A stretch of 64,000 bases of DNA from Dolomedes plantarius (GCA_907164885.2 OU015490.1:100543141-100607140), one strand, 5' to 3'. Shown: positions 37,349-50,344, numbered from the stretch's first letter. Numbers and translations are program-made. Notes: generated by a model from the sequence alone, not told the origin.

Positions 37349-37514
37349 CTATATATTTAAGTTTCTAAGCCGACTTTTTGGGCAGTCCGTGAGAGAAAAC
37401 TACTGCATCAATTTACTTCATTTTGGTCTTAAATTAAAAATTGTAATCAAATTTTGATTTTCTAACAGCAATTTCTATTAATTAGGGATAATTTACAATT
37501 AAAAACTAAACTAG
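37349..37514 (+). mobile_element. Helitron 5' fragment (family H-B)
   Basis: TCTATATATTTAAGTTTCTA, then CCGACTTTTTGGGCAGTCCG, matches the first 165 bp of the complete copy at 37856-38459. It stops at AAACTAG|T, which may be coincidental. Confidence 0.6.
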
Positions 37515-37785
37515 TTTGACTTTGTGAATAGTAGTTCAAAACTCTATCTTAAGAGTTTTAGTCTGCTTCCTTGGAATCTTACATGAATATTTTCTTAGGG
37601 TGACACTCTTCACTGTAATATTGTTCCTTAGTCAATTATAAAAGGAATTGTGTTAAAGGAACATAACACTGGATTCAAGTCAATCACAAAAACGAATGAC
37701 AGATGTTCTAAATTAACTTAATCAATTGACGGAAGCCCCATTAACTTAATTAAGTCTTAGTTCCCAAGTGTTGTGTCTACATATA

Positions 37786-37855
37786 CAGTAAAACCTTGTT
37801 TATCCGGCCCTCGTTAATCTGGATCTCCGGATACTTCGGATCAGATTTGTAGACA
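37786..37855 (+). mobile_element. pogo-like 5' end fragment
   Basis: CAGTAAAACCTTGTTTATCC, then GGCCCTCGTTAATCTGGATCTCCGG, is typical of a Tigger-like terminus. No matching right end was found; a Helitron lies directly after it. Confidence 0.5.
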
Positions 37856-38459
37856 TCTATATATTTAAGTTGCTAAGCCGACTTTTTGGGCAGTCCGTGA
37901 GAGAAAACTACTGCATCAATGACTTAATTTGGGTCTTAAACGAGAGACTGTAATCTGTAGATTCGTCAAATTTGGTTTTTGTAACCGCAATTTCTATTAA
38001 TTAGCGATAATTTACAATTAAAAATTGATTTCTGCGCAGGCTCAGTGGCATGTTTAAATCTGTGTTTAGAAACTCACTGTTTCTGCGCATGCTCAGTGAC
38101 ATGTTTTAATGATTAAACACGTTTATGCCGAGGAGTCTCTCTGGATCTCTCTCTGTCATTTTTTATTTTTATGATAATTATATTTCGGAAATATAAGATT
38201 AAACCTCATGGAAATTGTTTATTTCGCGCTGTTTAATTAGTGATAATTTACAATTAAAAAATTGCTTTCTGCGCATGCTCAGTGAGATTTTTAAATCTGG
38301 CTTTAGAAACTCCCTAAACACGAGGCCGCTTAAACACATTAATTTGTTTCTGCGCATTATTATGATTTTCAACATTTGGCAATGATGTGTTGAGTATAAT
38401 TTGTGTATTAGTACATTTATTTACTATCTAGCCGTCATGTTTTGACGGGTAACAACTAG
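37856..38459 (+). mobile_element. Helitron (family H-B), complete non-autonomous copy
   Basis: 5' end A|TCTATATATTTAAG. The 3' end has hairpin CCGTCA-TGTTT-TGACGG (38432-38448), then GTAACAA and CTAG|T, the textbook Helitron terminus and A/T target. The interior has three diverged repeats of TTTCTGCGCATGCTCAGTGA (about 38033, 38089, 38268). No ORF. Confidence 0.85.
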
Positions 38460-38954
38460 TATTTATTTAATACTGTACTTATAGTATATTGTATGAAACT
38501 ATAAGAAATATAGTAATTACAAAGACACGCATTGAACATTCTAAACATTTGAAATGCAAGAAATTTTTTTATTTGAGAAAATATGCAGATAAATATAAAA
38601 CAATATATGTGTGTGTGTGTGTGTGTGCGTTTAATATAAAACTTCTAAATATACTCATGAAAACATGTTAGGTATCTAAAAGGGGCTTATTATGAACAAA
38701 TGCATAAGTACAATCAGTTTTTACTAGACACTATGAGCATAGTGCAAAACACCTTGTACTTAAACATACAGCTATTCGCTTTAAAAGTCTACTTCTTCTT
38801 TGTGGAAAAGGAAATTAATTCTTCATGGAAAAAACACCGATAAAAAACATTGAAAATTATTGAAATTGAAAAACAAGGAAATTTGTAAATGTTAGAGCAT
38901 GATTTTGAAAGAGAATTATATCTAAAAAAAATTTTATAACTTATTTTTCTTTTC

Positions 38955-39550
38955 TTTTGTAATTTTATAATGGTAAAGGAAAAATTCGATTGAAGAATAG
39001 AATAATAATTTTTCCTTTCTGTTCGTAATTTTATAACGGTGAAGGAAAAATTCGATTGAAGAATAGAATAATAATTTTTCCTTTGTGTCCGTAATTTTAT
39101 AATGGTAAAGGAAAAATTCGAATGAAGAATAGAATAATGATTTTTCCCTCTCTTTTCATAATTTTATAATGGTAAAGAGAAAAATTCAAATGAAGAATAG
39201 AATAATAATTTTTTCTTTCTGTTCGTAATTTTATAATGGTAAAGGAAAAATTCAAATGAAGAATAGAATAATAATTTTTTCTTCCTGTTCATAATTTTAT
39301 AATGGTAAAGAGAAAAATTCAAATGAAGAATAGAATAATAATTTTTACTTTTTGTTCGTAATTTTGTAATGGTAAAGGAAAAATTCGAATGAAGAATAGA
39401 ATAATAATTTTTCCTTTCTGTTCAAAATTTTATAATGGTAAAGAGAAAAATTCGAATGAAGAATAGAATAATATTTTTTTCTCTCTGTTCGTAATTTTGT
39501 AATGTTAAAGGGAAAATTCGAATGAAGAATAGAATAACAATTTTTAAGGG
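38955..39550. repeat. Tandem array, unit about 66 bp, nine copies
   Basis: The unit contains TAATTTTATAATGGTAAAGG, then AAAAATTCGAATGAAGAATAG and AATAATAATTTTT. Starts are near 38959, 39025, 39091, 39158, 39225, 39292, 39358, 39425 and 39490. Copies are about 90% alike. Confidence 0.93.
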
Positions 39551-40214
39551 AGAAAAAGAACGGAAATGAAAAGCAAAAAATTCCGCATTAATTATCAAAC
39601 ATATTGCCGATAAACAAAGGAAATTTTTTTTGGGGGGAGGGGTGATTTTTAGAAAAATTTCTTTTGGAGTCAAACCACTGCAGGCCCATGAATAACAATG
39701 CCACGTGACAACCAGAAAGACTTGTCAATTTGAATTACAACTCATATTAATCATGGCAATGGCAGAGAATAACTTTCACGCCTATTTACGCCCCAAATCA
39801 TGCACATCGCTCTTATTACCCTGTATGAGTCCCAGATGTAGAAAGGCCTTCAAGGCACGTGCCGTGGCGTGTGCGCCGGGAGGGGGGGGGGGATCCACAC
39901 TCACGTGACCGTTTTTCTTGAGCAGCGTCAACCCTATCGCGACCGTTTTGACGCCTCTTTACCCCCTTCCTATAAAAAGTTTTTTTAAAAATAAATATAA
40001 AAATTGTTTTATTGGCATTCTCTTCTCTGAGTGATGGAGGGTCGGAAATAGACACTTTACCTTCTGCTCCCGCGCCGTGCAGTTTGCTTGACAGGTTTGC
40101 CACGTTTGGCAGCATCTCGACCAGTTTGGCAGACTTTTGCATGCCTAGATTATCGCACGGAAATGCTTATTCGCGGATTGAGAGGAATAAATCCTACAAA
40201 TGAGTAGTGTAAGA
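39551..40214. other. Unassigned, GC-rich patch near 39840-40140
   Basis: Contains a G-run, CACGTG twice (about 39857 and 39902) and a plus-strand TATAAAAAG (39971). The frames here are not family-like. It could be a regulatory region, but there is no linked gene. Confidence 0.3.
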
Positions 40215-40235
40215 TTAAGGCTGCTGTGTACTAAC

Positions 40236-41171
<936 letters not shown>

Positions 41172-41791
41172 GTACTAACTCTACTGGATTCGCTCACCTC
41201 AATGTTAACCTATGGAGAAAATGTGTCTACTATTTACAGCTACATAAATGCTGATCATCCAATAAAAATGGTACTTTCAGATTGCCTGAACTTTTTTGAA
41301 CCTTGTAACAACATTTATTTTATAAATATAATAATCTAGAACGCGTTAAATGTTCGGTACGTCCAAGGACAGGATTTTATTCTTCTTTTAGTGCGATTGT
41401 ATGAAATTCAAGATTTATTAAGCAGGTTTTATTTAGATGCTTAAAAAACACAAAATTCTTCATGGGGATTTTAGTGGGAAATTTATCTTCCGACTTTGTT
41501 TATAAAACACGAATAAAAGCCTTCAAAATCGTTTTTGTAATTTGTTTTCTTTAACTATGACTAAATGGTGCGACCCTTAAATTTTTGGTATGAATCTAAA
41601 ATTGTACATGTAATACAAACTTACATACCTTTAGTAACAGACTATAATTTTATTAAAATGATTTTAAGTAAAAAAGGCCCATATGATCCCCGAATTCTTA
41701 AAATTTAATCAAATACTACAAATGTTTTATTTTTTTCATACGTCTAACGGCAGTTCGACTGCACTTATACCACATTCTTTCCATATATCTG

Positions 41792-42928
41792 AAGGATGCT
41801 GTGTATTAACCCTATTGAATTCTCTGACTTCAATGTTAATCTAAGGAGAAAATTTCTGTACTAATTACATCTACATAAATGCCGATAATCCAAAATAAAT
41901 GGAATTTTCAGATAGTCTGAACTTTTCTGCACGGGATTCATTTTATAAATTTCGTCCACCAAAGGAGTTTAGGAGCGTTTAAAACATACTATAACAGATT
42001 TTTTTTCTTAAAAAAATTAAATGTTAAAATATTATTTGCATTTTTGAAAACAAAAAATGCGCCAAGGGAATTTTTTTTTCTCTATTATGGAGTACAGTTT
42101 AAGGCATCCGACTACGTTTAAAACATCGATTTTGACGAAAATTCCGAAATTGTTTTTATTCCTTTGTTTTAAAGATTGTAAATTTACGTTTCTAAATCTG
42201 CTTTTATTTTTTCGATACGATCCTTAGAAATGAAATGAGAAAGATCAGCAGCAGTTATGAATTTCAATACAACTTGAAAACTTTGACCGTGTTTTCTGAA
42301 GAACTTATTTTTCATCAAACATGTAAACGACCCTTGTGATAACTCAAAATCTAACCATGATATGTCTATGAAATTTTTCATGTATGTTTATCATAATACT
42401 AAGAATGTAATGGACTACAGATTTGGTTCTAGGTATATTATTTGTTGATTTATAGCTGCATTTATAAAAAATCTCATGGAAAATTACTAAAATTTTACAT
42501 GTAATTGCATATAATGACCTGTATTTCTTTTAGATTTTTAGATATCGATTAGCTTGTAGGTACACTTAGAAGGTACTTACGTACATATGACAAAAAAAAG
42601 TTAATGTTATATGTATAATATTTTTATTTAGAACTAGAGCCGTTTTTGTAAAAATTTGCTAAATTTCGACCCAATTTCTTCAATTTTGAAAAGTTTGCAT
42701 AGTTAAGGTCTATTTTTTTTAATCGTTTTTGAGTTTTTGTGTTATATTCCTTCGAAAAATAAGGTAAAAATTTTCTCAAGTACAGTTTTTTTAAAAAAGG
42801 GCTCCGAACGTAGTCGGATACCTTTAAAAAAATATCTTTCAGTCCACTTCGGCAATCCTTGGACACATTTTCTCCATAGGTTTACATTGCGGTGAATTAA
42901 CCATTAGGGTTAATACACAGCAGCCTTA
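41792..42928. mobile_element. TTAA-type MITE split by another TTAA-flanked element
   Basis: Left end GATGCTGTGTATTAACCCTA, right end GGGTTAATACACAGCAGCCTTAA. The family sequence breaks at 42098 and resumes at 42828 around the insertion. Confidence 0.78.
42103..42823. mobile_element. TTAA-flanked element, (A)GG(C/T)ATCCGACTACGTT ends
   Basis: Inverted ends GGCATCCGACTACGTT / AGGTATCCGACTACGTTC, with TTAA at 42099-42102 and 42824-42827. Minus-strand frames inside (42184-42381, 65 codons; 42624-42823) look amino-acid-like but unrecognised. A piggyBac-type origin is suggested only by TTAA. Confidence 0.62.
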
Positions 42929-43933
42929 AAGATAGCAATCGTCATCAGACTTTTTTTTTCTTCGGTAAAGGGCAAAAGGCACTATGCAAAGAATATTATG
43001 CATTTTTAAAGACATACATTTGAAATTACCTTTAGAAATTTTCCCACATTTTTTTAAGAAGTAGGCCATTTTCCAAGAGATCCTCACATTGAAAACAGAA
43101 ATTCAAAAGCATTAGATCAGTTGAAATCGCAACACAACATTAAAAACACAAAAGAACAACACAGAAAACAGAAAATTACAAGCAAACTTACCATACTTCG
43201 ATGAATTGAAAAGTGACAGTAGAAACAGCTTATAACTTATGTAATAAATCTCCGAAAGTTTTCCACATTTAAGTTTGTTAAGTGTTTTAATTAAATAAGA
43301 AAGTCTGCAAACTTAGTTTATAATATACAGAAGTTTTCAATATAAAAAATTTCTGTAGTAAAATAGAAGAATATAGGATAATAAAGAAATATCTGTTCAA
43401 TATAGAAAACTGCCTTTGTTTCATGCGATAAATTGTTTTAAGTTTACAAAAAGCTTAAAACTAGATCTCCATAAAGGTTCAGTAATGTTCCGATTTTGTT
43501 ATGGAAACGTTTTAGGCAAAATTCAATTTTTCATTATACTTATAATATTTTTTGTACAGTTTCAATGGCTTAAGATTAGAATTGGCAACAAAAACTATTT
43601 TACTATTCTTCCATTCGATTCGATCATTAAGTTATAACAAAAAATAAGCTATCCGCAAAGAAATTTATGCAACAAATACTTATTTAACAAAGGTATTTTA
43701 ACACATTTGCGATGTATACCTTCATGAATTTCTCATTTTATAAATTCTCCTCTTGAAAATTTTTACATAGAGAAGCGATTCTCCCGAGCTTTGGAATTCA
43801 TAAGATGCTCAAAAACATCAAATCAAGCCGAAAATTTGAGAAAATTCTTATTATTAAAAGAATGTAGATATATTAAAAAGTGTATGTTAAAAAAAATTCA
43901 GGTAGTCTCTTCTAACGAAACTACCACGGATTA
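42929..43933. other. AT-rich unassigned stretch
   Basis: No repeats or coding frames that I can support. Confidence 0.5.
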
Positions 43934-43937
43934 TTAA

Positions 43938-44193
43938 CGTAGGATTACTTATCGTTGCGTACCTCTTTTGTATGTATATATGTATCTATATATATATGTA
44001 CGTATGCATATATATACATATATGTATGTCCAAATTTTGACGTATCTTGGTACTTTTATGATTAGCTTGTCCAAACGTAGACTGGGTTTGCCGCGCTGCC
44101 AAAATTATTACTCGCGAGGACGGATGGACGGACAGTTTTAGCGTTTGAAATTTTCCTTTCTGCAGGACCGTTATGGAGGAACGTAATCCTACG
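43938..44193. mobile_element. TTAA-flanked MITE, CGTAGGATTAC ends
   Basis: CGTAGGATTAC is inverted at the right end, with exact TTAA at 43934-43937 and 44194-44197. 256 bp containing an imperfect (TATG)n stretch. Piggybac-like by target site. Confidence 0.75.
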
Positions 44194-44269
44194 TTAAAAT
44201 TTCTAGTAAAAAACAATTATGAAAATTTTTTTATCGATGCCAAGTAGAACTTAAATTGAAACATAAACT

Positions 44270-46510
44270 TTTAGAGTAAGTCCGTTCAACATATAAGCCT
44301 TCTTTGAATATGAACCATTTTCAACTGCTTAATCCAGTTTCTTTGTGAAATAAAGTAAACTTATGTCTAGGATAAACAAAAAGTTCGATTATGCGTTATA
44401 TCTTTACAAGACATCTCCGTAATTCCTCAACAAATAACATTTTGAGGAACTTCACTTCAATGATCTATTTTCATCTGCATAACGTAGTTTCTTTGTCAAA
44501 TAAAACAAACTTAACAGTAGAATAAATTTAAAAAACCTATTTATTATGTTTGATACCTTTGTAAAAAATATTCCTCACCAAATATTATTTTGCGAGATTT
44601 CGCTTTCATGATCCATTTTCATCTACAAATGAAGTTTCTTTGTCAAATAGAGCAAACTTAAAGATAGAATAAGTAAAAAAAATCCTATTTACTATGTTTG
44701 ATATCATTTTTTAAAAATATGTATCACGTCTCCGTTATTCCTCAACATAGCATTTTGCGAGATTTCGCTACTATGATCCATACTCATCTACAAAATGCAG
44801 TTTCTTTGCCAAATAAAGCAAATTTAAGGTTAGGAAAAATTAAAAAACCCATTTATTATGTTTGATACCTTTTTGAAGATGTATTTCACCTATCTCTGTT
44901 ATTCCTTGACAAATAGTATTTATTTTCGAGACTTCATTCCGATGATCCATTTTCATCTACACGACGCTTCTCCTTTGTCAAATAAAGTAAGTTTAAGATT
45001 AGAATAAATTTGAAAACTACTTTACTACGTTTGATACCATTTTAAAAATATAAATCGCCTTTCTACGTTATTACTCACTAAATAGTATTTTGCGAGATTT
45101 CTTTTCGATGATCTATTTTCCGCTACATAACGCAAATCTTTCGTAAAATAAAATAAACATTTAGTTAGGATAAATTTTTAAAACTTTATTATGTTTATTT
45201 GATGCCTTTTAAAAGATTTGTTTCGCTCATCTCCATAGTTCCTCAAGAAACAGTGTTTCAATTTTCAAGATTTTTGCTTCGATGATTCCTTTTTATCTAC
45301 ATAACACAATTTCTTTGCTCAAATAAAGAAAACTTATGTTTAGGATAAATTAAAAATTCAACTATGTTTGATACATTTAAAAAAATATGTATCCCCCGTC
45401 TCTGTTATTCTTCATCAAATAATATTTTTTACAAGATTTCGCTTTGATGATCCTTTTTCCTCTATGTATCACAATTTCATTGTCAAATAAAGTAAACTTA
45501 TGGTTAGTATAAATAAGAAAATTCTATTATGTTTGATATATTTTCTAAATAATATGTATCACCCGTCTCTGTTATTTCTCATCAAATATTTTTTTGCGAG
45601 ATTCCGGCTTTGATGATCCGTTTTCCTCTACATATCATAATTTCTTGGTCAAATAAAGTAAACTCATGGTTAGGATAAATAAAAACATTCTCTTATGTTT
45701 GATATGTTTTCTAAATAATTTGTATCACCCGTCTCTGTTATTCCTCATCAAATATTTTTTGCGAGATTTCGCTTTGGTGATCCGTTTTCCTCTACATATC
45801 ACAATTTCTTTGTCAAATAAAGTAAACTCATGGTTAGGATAAATAAAAATTCTATTATGTTTGAAATATTTTCTAAAAAATATGTATCACCAGTCATTCC
45901 TCATCAAACAAAATTCAAGTGATTTCGCTCTAATGATCCATTTTCATCTATATAAGACAGTTTCTTTGACCAAATAAGGTAAACTTATATTTAGAATAAA
46001 TTTAAAAAAAACTTCTTTATTATGTTTTGTACTTTTTTTAAAAATATAAACCACGTCTCCGTTATTCCTCATTTTATAATTTTGACTTTTAAAAACAGTA
46101 CAATTGCAATTATTTCTTTTGCAGCAAACGATTTTTTATTACCGCTTACCAAAATCGTCTAAAAAATGTGCGAACAGCCTCTGTATAAATAAAAAAATTC
46201 TATCATGTTTAATATATTTTCTAAATAATATTTATCACCCGTCTCTGTTTCTCATCAAATATTTTTTTTGCAAAAATTCTATTATGTTTGAAAAATTTTC
46301 TAAAAAATATGTATCACCAGTCATTCATCATCAAACAAAATTCAAGTGATTTCGCTTTAATGATCCATTTTCATCTATATAAGACAGTTTCTTTGACCAA
46401 ATAAGGTAAACTTATATTTAGAATAAATTAAAAAAAGACCTTTTTATTATGTTTTGCACTTTTTTTATTTTAAATATAACCCACGTCTCCGTTATTCCTC
46501 AGCGAACAGA
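44270..46510. repeat. Satellite-like array, unit about 165 bp
   Basis: At least twelve monomers marked by TTTCTTTGTCAAATAAAGTAAACTTA (near 44338, 44488, 44634, 44801, 44970, 45136, 45310, 45475, 45641, 45806, 45961, 46387). Each also has TATTATGTTTGATA, CGTCTCTGTTATTCCTCA and GCGAGATTTCGCTTTGATGA. The array is interrupted at 46079-46184 by a transposon end; about 220 bp (45865-46090) is repeated after it at 46275-46500. Confidence 0.9.
46079..46184 (-). mobile_element. Solo end of a DD41D-type element
   Basis: Reverse complement of the first ~105 bp of copy 2 (28342-28447), ending AATGTGCGAACAGCCTCTG next to TA. The rest of the transposon is absent. Confidence 0.85.
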
Positions 46511-46841
46511 ATTTGGCGACATTGCGCTTCTCGCCAAAACCCTTTACAGAGTTGCACGCGCCTTATAATTAGGTGCGCGTTTTCACTGCAAACTTCCTGC
46601 GCCTATCGAGTACTTATACTCCATTGCTCCTTTACAGCCTTTAAGCGCTTTCGGGTCTTTTTGTTGCAGACGTCGCGCGTCGTTCAGGAATTCAAGGTTA
46701 GCATATGTGAGGTTTTGTATGTTGAAAGGGTGATGTCTTTAACGGGAGAATGACGGATGACAAGCTGCGATCGAGTGACTATTTTCTCTCCCCCTCCTCC
46801 ATACTTGGATATTTCTGAAAACTATTCTTTCCCTGTGCCAT
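46511..46841. other. CpG-richer unassigned segment
   Basis: Contains several GCGC/CGCG cores (about 46555-46690), unlike neighbouring satellite and MITE DNA. A 99-codon frame here has no family look. Possibly regulatory; no linked gene in view. Confidence 0.3.
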
Positions 46842-47270
46842 TTAAGGCTGCTGTGTACTAACCTAATTGGATTCGCTCACCTCACTGTTAATCTATGGAG
46901 AAAATGTGTCCAAGGATTGCCGACTTGGATTGAAAGATTTTTTTTTTAAATTGGTCTCTATAATAGAGAAAGAAATTTTACTCTTTTGGGCATTTTTCAT
47001 TTAAAAAAAATGCAACTAATATTTTAAATTTTAAATTATTCGAGGAAAAAAAATCAGGTATAGTGTGTTTTAAACGTTCATCAATTCCTTTGGGGGACGC
47101 AATTTATAAAATGAATCCTGTTGCAAGGTGCAGAAAAGTTCAGGCTATCTGAAAATACCATTTTTATTGCATTATCAGCATTTATTTAACTGTAAATAGT
47201 AGACGCATTTTCTCCATAGCTTAACACTGAGGTGAGCAAATCTAATAGGGTTAGTACACATCAGCCTTAA
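46842..47270. mobile_element. TTAA-type MITE, complete copy
   Basis: TTAA-GGCTGCTGTGTACTAACC at the left and its inverse GGGTTAGTACACATCAGCC-TTAA at the right. This is the clearest copy with flanking TTAA on both sides. Confidence 0.85.
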
Positions 47271-47395
47271 CTATCTGATAACAGACACATGTAAATTGAT
47301 AACTTGCTTTATCCTTTTTTACAAATTACGTCACAAATTGCAAATGTTTATAATAAATTCTTTTAGCGTCATGCTTTCTGAAGAATCTGCGAGGT

Positions 47396-47885
47396 TGTAT
47401 GGTATACATAAGATTCGATTCACAAGAATCGAACTTTTGAGTGAATGAATTAAAGAAGCTGCTTGAGATATGCTAATTTCGGCATACGCGCTTGGTATAA
47501 ATACCAAGCAGCTTTATTAAGTAAAAAAGTTGTTAAGGTTGAAGAAGGTCTTGTTAAAGTTGATAGATAAACGAGAGGGAGCTATGTGGTAAGCAGCTCC
47601 AGGTGTTAACCGGCGCTAGTGCTTAAGGGGCCCAAAGTTTACGTGGCAGAACTGCTGGTTTGACTCTCTAGTTTGTGAGTATTGCAATGTGTATTTTTAT
47701 TGAATGCTAATATATATTCCGTACAAGTAGTACGTATGCTTATTGCTGTAAAAGCAAATTCTATATGTGCAACGAATTCAATAAACATTGTTTCATGTAT
47801 AAACTGTGTTTGTATCAAATTCATTTAGAGTGCCACTTCAAATTATATAGACCCAAGTCTGGGTAGAAGTGAGCTATACTCTATA
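47396..47885 (+). mobile_element. Solo LTR, copy 1
   Basis: About 490 bp from TGTATGGTATACATAAGATT to CTCTATA, colinear with 53436-54212. It has a promoter TATAAATA (47496-47503) inside a 9-bp-arm inverted repeat GCTTGGTAT/ATACCAAGC, and a polyadenylation signal AATAAA (47780-47785). Candidate 4-bp target duplication AGGT on both sides. No adjacent gag/pol, hence a solo LTR. Retrotransposon family not determined. Confidence 0.72.
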
Positions 47886-48177
47886 AGGTATTAATTCAGA
47901 AACGGAAATTTCATTGAAATGCCAGGATATTTCAGTTGGCAGGAAATCCGAATTCAATATTTATTGGACGTTTCTGTTTATTTACTTTTTATTTACAAAT
48001 CTGGGCGTTTGGCAATCCAGTCATTTGCCTTTCACCTTCCCTGTATTTCTGAACCATAAAATCAAAACAACTAAGTGCAGTCACGTGTCTAAATATTCAC
48101 CATTCATTGGTCGTGCGGCATTACATAAAGTGCAATTAGGTGATTTCCAAAGTTCTTTTCTAAAAAAGGTGGGCTTC

Positions 48178-48305
48178 AAGGCTGCTCTGTTCTAACCCTA
48201 TTGGATTCGCTCACCTCAATGTTAATCTATGGAGAAAATGCTTCTACTATTGACAGCTACATAAATGCCGATAATCCAATAAAAAGGGTATTTTCAGATA
48301 GCATT
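48178..48305. mobile_element. TTAA-type MITE fragment
   Basis: AAGGCTGCTCTGTTCTAACC, then the first 125 bp of the family; the remainder is missing. Confidence 0.75.
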
Positions 48306-48790
48306 CTTTCTCGCAGACAGATATATTTGAACGATCCCTTTGGCAACACTCCTTAGTTATTAACATTTTCCCCCAGTTTCCACTTTTAATTACTGTTGTG
48401 TATTCACACATTTCTATTTGTTATTTAATTAAAATTTATTAGCTTTACTTTAGGGAAGTTTATTTCTGATTTATTACAGGATTTAAGGCTGTTAACACCA
48501 TTGGATTCGCTCACCTCAATGTTAACCTATGGAGAAAATGTGTCTTCTATTTACAGATACATAAATGCTGATAATCCAATAAAAATGGTATTTTCAGCTA
48601 GTCTAAAACTTTCTGCACCTTGCAACAGGATTCATTTTATAAATTTCGTCCCCCAAAGGAATTTAGGAGCATTTAAAACACACTACACCAGATTTTTCCC
48701 CCGATTAATTTAACTTTTACATTATTATTTGCATTTTTTAAAACGAAAAATGTCCCAAGTTGTAAAATTTCTTTCTCTATTAGAGTACAA

Positions 48791-49529
48791 TCTATATATA
48801 TATAAAACGCGTAGGTATGCGGCACAAAAATCGACGATATTTCTACACTCCGAATGGCAACGGCTGCAACTACCAGATGTAAGCATTAGCAGCCGTCTGC
48901 AGTTTGCAACCACGTGTCAACATGGATTTACGCATTGAAATCAGAAATGCTCGAAAGCGAGTTGCACGATCAACTGAAAATCGGGAACAGTCTCAAGAAA
49001 GAAAGCGAAGAATAAACAATTCATTAAGAGAGAGGCGTGAAAGAGAGAGCATAAATGACCTCGAGGTTAGGCTTAACGGTCGCCGGCATAGCAACCGACA
49101 GCCAGTAATAGTTAATTTTCTACATTTTTTTCAGTACTTGCTGAATGTTTACTCCATTTTATAAGGGAAGAAATTTTCCCAACAATTTATTATGAAAAAA
49201 TTGTTCCCCAACAATTTCTTATTTGATGTAATAATAAAGTGTAGATATTTTAATTTTATAAAATAGTACATACAGTGAGGGATGCAATTTTTAAAATCAT
49301 TGGTGTTGGGTTTCTCAGTCTTATCTTTAACTCTGTTCTGAAGTAATGGAATTTCATATTTTTTAATCACGATGTTTTAGAATCAGCCTAATGGAGAGTA
49401 CCCCTTAACAATGTATATTTATGATGACAGGTAATGGTAACATTCCTTACATATGTTACTTTCAGTTGAGTTGCTTTGAAAAAGAAAATATAAAACTAAA
49501 AGCGAACATGCTGGTCTCGCAGCGGCTAT
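48791..49529 (+). mobile_element. Helitron (family H-C), plus copy
   Basis: 5' end A|TCTATATATATATAAAACGC. The 3' end has a degraded hairpin around CGAACATGCTGGTCTCG, then CAGCGGCTAT|T (CTAG decayed to CTAT). 739 bp, about 85-90% like the minus copy at 55737-56533. Contains one short ORF. Confidence 0.85.
48922..49164 (+). CDS. Helitron-borne Arg-rich ORF, likely N-terminal remnant of the Rep/helicase protein
   Basis: 80 codons from ATG 48922 to TAA. The charged N-terminal half (RNARKRVARSTENREQSQER, then KRR..RERRERES) resembles the Arg/Glu-rich N-terminus found in many Helitron helicases and Tc1-like STPR repeats. The C-terminal half is hydrophobic (VNFLHFFQYLLNVYSIL) and probably derives from non-coding or shifted sequence. 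The minus Helitron copy retains the same frame (56174-56398) despite many differences. No Rep (HUH) or helicase domain is present, so it cannot drive transposition. Function unknown; it may simply be residual. Confidence 0.5.
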   Translation: MDLRIEIRNARKRVARSTENREQSQERKRRINNSLRERRERESINDLEVRLNGRRHSNRQPVIVNFLHFFQYLLNVYSIL

Positions 49530-49638
49530 TTAAAAAAAAAAAATCTTTCAATCTAAGTCGGCAATCCTTGGACACAGTTTCTCCATAGGTTAATACTGAG
49601 GTAAGCGAATCCAGTAAGATTACTACACAGAAGCCTAA

Positions 49639-49915
49639 AGGCAACCATGTTCAGCAATAAGACGAAACAGGGCAACGACGGAACCACGAGGAAAACCCGG
49701 AATTGGTGATCTTGGAACAGTTAGGCTCTCCCAACCCTTTCCCATAGCTTTATTAGTCATCTCGAGTTTACATCTTTTTCCAAGTTCCAATTTAATTGGA
49801 AGTATGGCAGATTGGAAAGTCATGGATGAATTTGGTTTTTGCGGAATGGGAAACCTTTTTTTCGCTAAGAGGTCCACCTTTTCGTTCCTTTTCACACCAC
49901 GGTGAGCAGGGATTG
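49639..49915 (-). pseudogene. Non-LTR retrotransposon RNase H fragment
   Basis: The minus frame reads PAHRGVKRNEKVDLLAKK, like the H.G..GNE.AD.LAK end of retroelement RNase H, followed by GWESLTVPRSPI and PRGSVVALFRLIAEHGCL, like the post-RNase H RLxTGHxxL block. The fragment stops at the MITE edge at 49638. No reverse transcriptase nearby. Confidence 0.65.
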
Positions 49916-50063
49916 GAGGTAGAATTTTTCTACACTAAAAAAAATGAAATGCTATTTTCGGCATATGACAAAAATGGTAGTTAATGCGTCATTTACTTTA
50001 AAAGGAAAGATTTTATTCATGAAAAATGGATTTTTTTAAAAAAAGAATATTCCTCACATCGCC

Positions 50064-50136
50064 GGGATAGTATAATCGGTAGAATGGTGACAGAGGAAAT
50101 TAGAAGAGCGGAGTTCAAGTCCTGTTCTTGATATAT
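50064..50136 (+). other. tRNA-like remnant (possible SINE head)
   Basis: TAGTATAATCGG (A-box-like) and AGTTCAAGTCC (B-box-like) are about 40 bp apart. The acceptor stem does not pair, so this is not a working tRNA gene. Confidence 0.35.
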
Positions 50137-50344
50137 TGTAGCTGTTGCTTAGTTAAAAAGATATTGAAAATTTTCGAAACTTAAACAAAATAACTCGTTT
50201 GGGGTGGAAGGAAAGAATGTAGAATTTTTTTTTCTAGAGACTTTTCTACGCTAATTATATCGAATTTAACCCATTTCTTTTTTGAGCTTCAGTAATGTTA
50301 AATACAAACAATCATGATAAAAACTTTGTACTTCAACATAAGTA

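Larger units (their letters stand above)
48483..49638. mobile_element. TTAA-type MITE split by a Helitron
   Basis: TTAA-GGCTGTTAACACCATTGG at the left; after the Helitron it resumes at 49530 with TTTAAAAA..AATCTTTCAATCTAAGTCGG and ends with GTAAGCGAATCCAG..AAGCCTAAA. The host site GTACAA|TTAAAA gives the exact Helitron insertion point. Confidence 0.82.
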
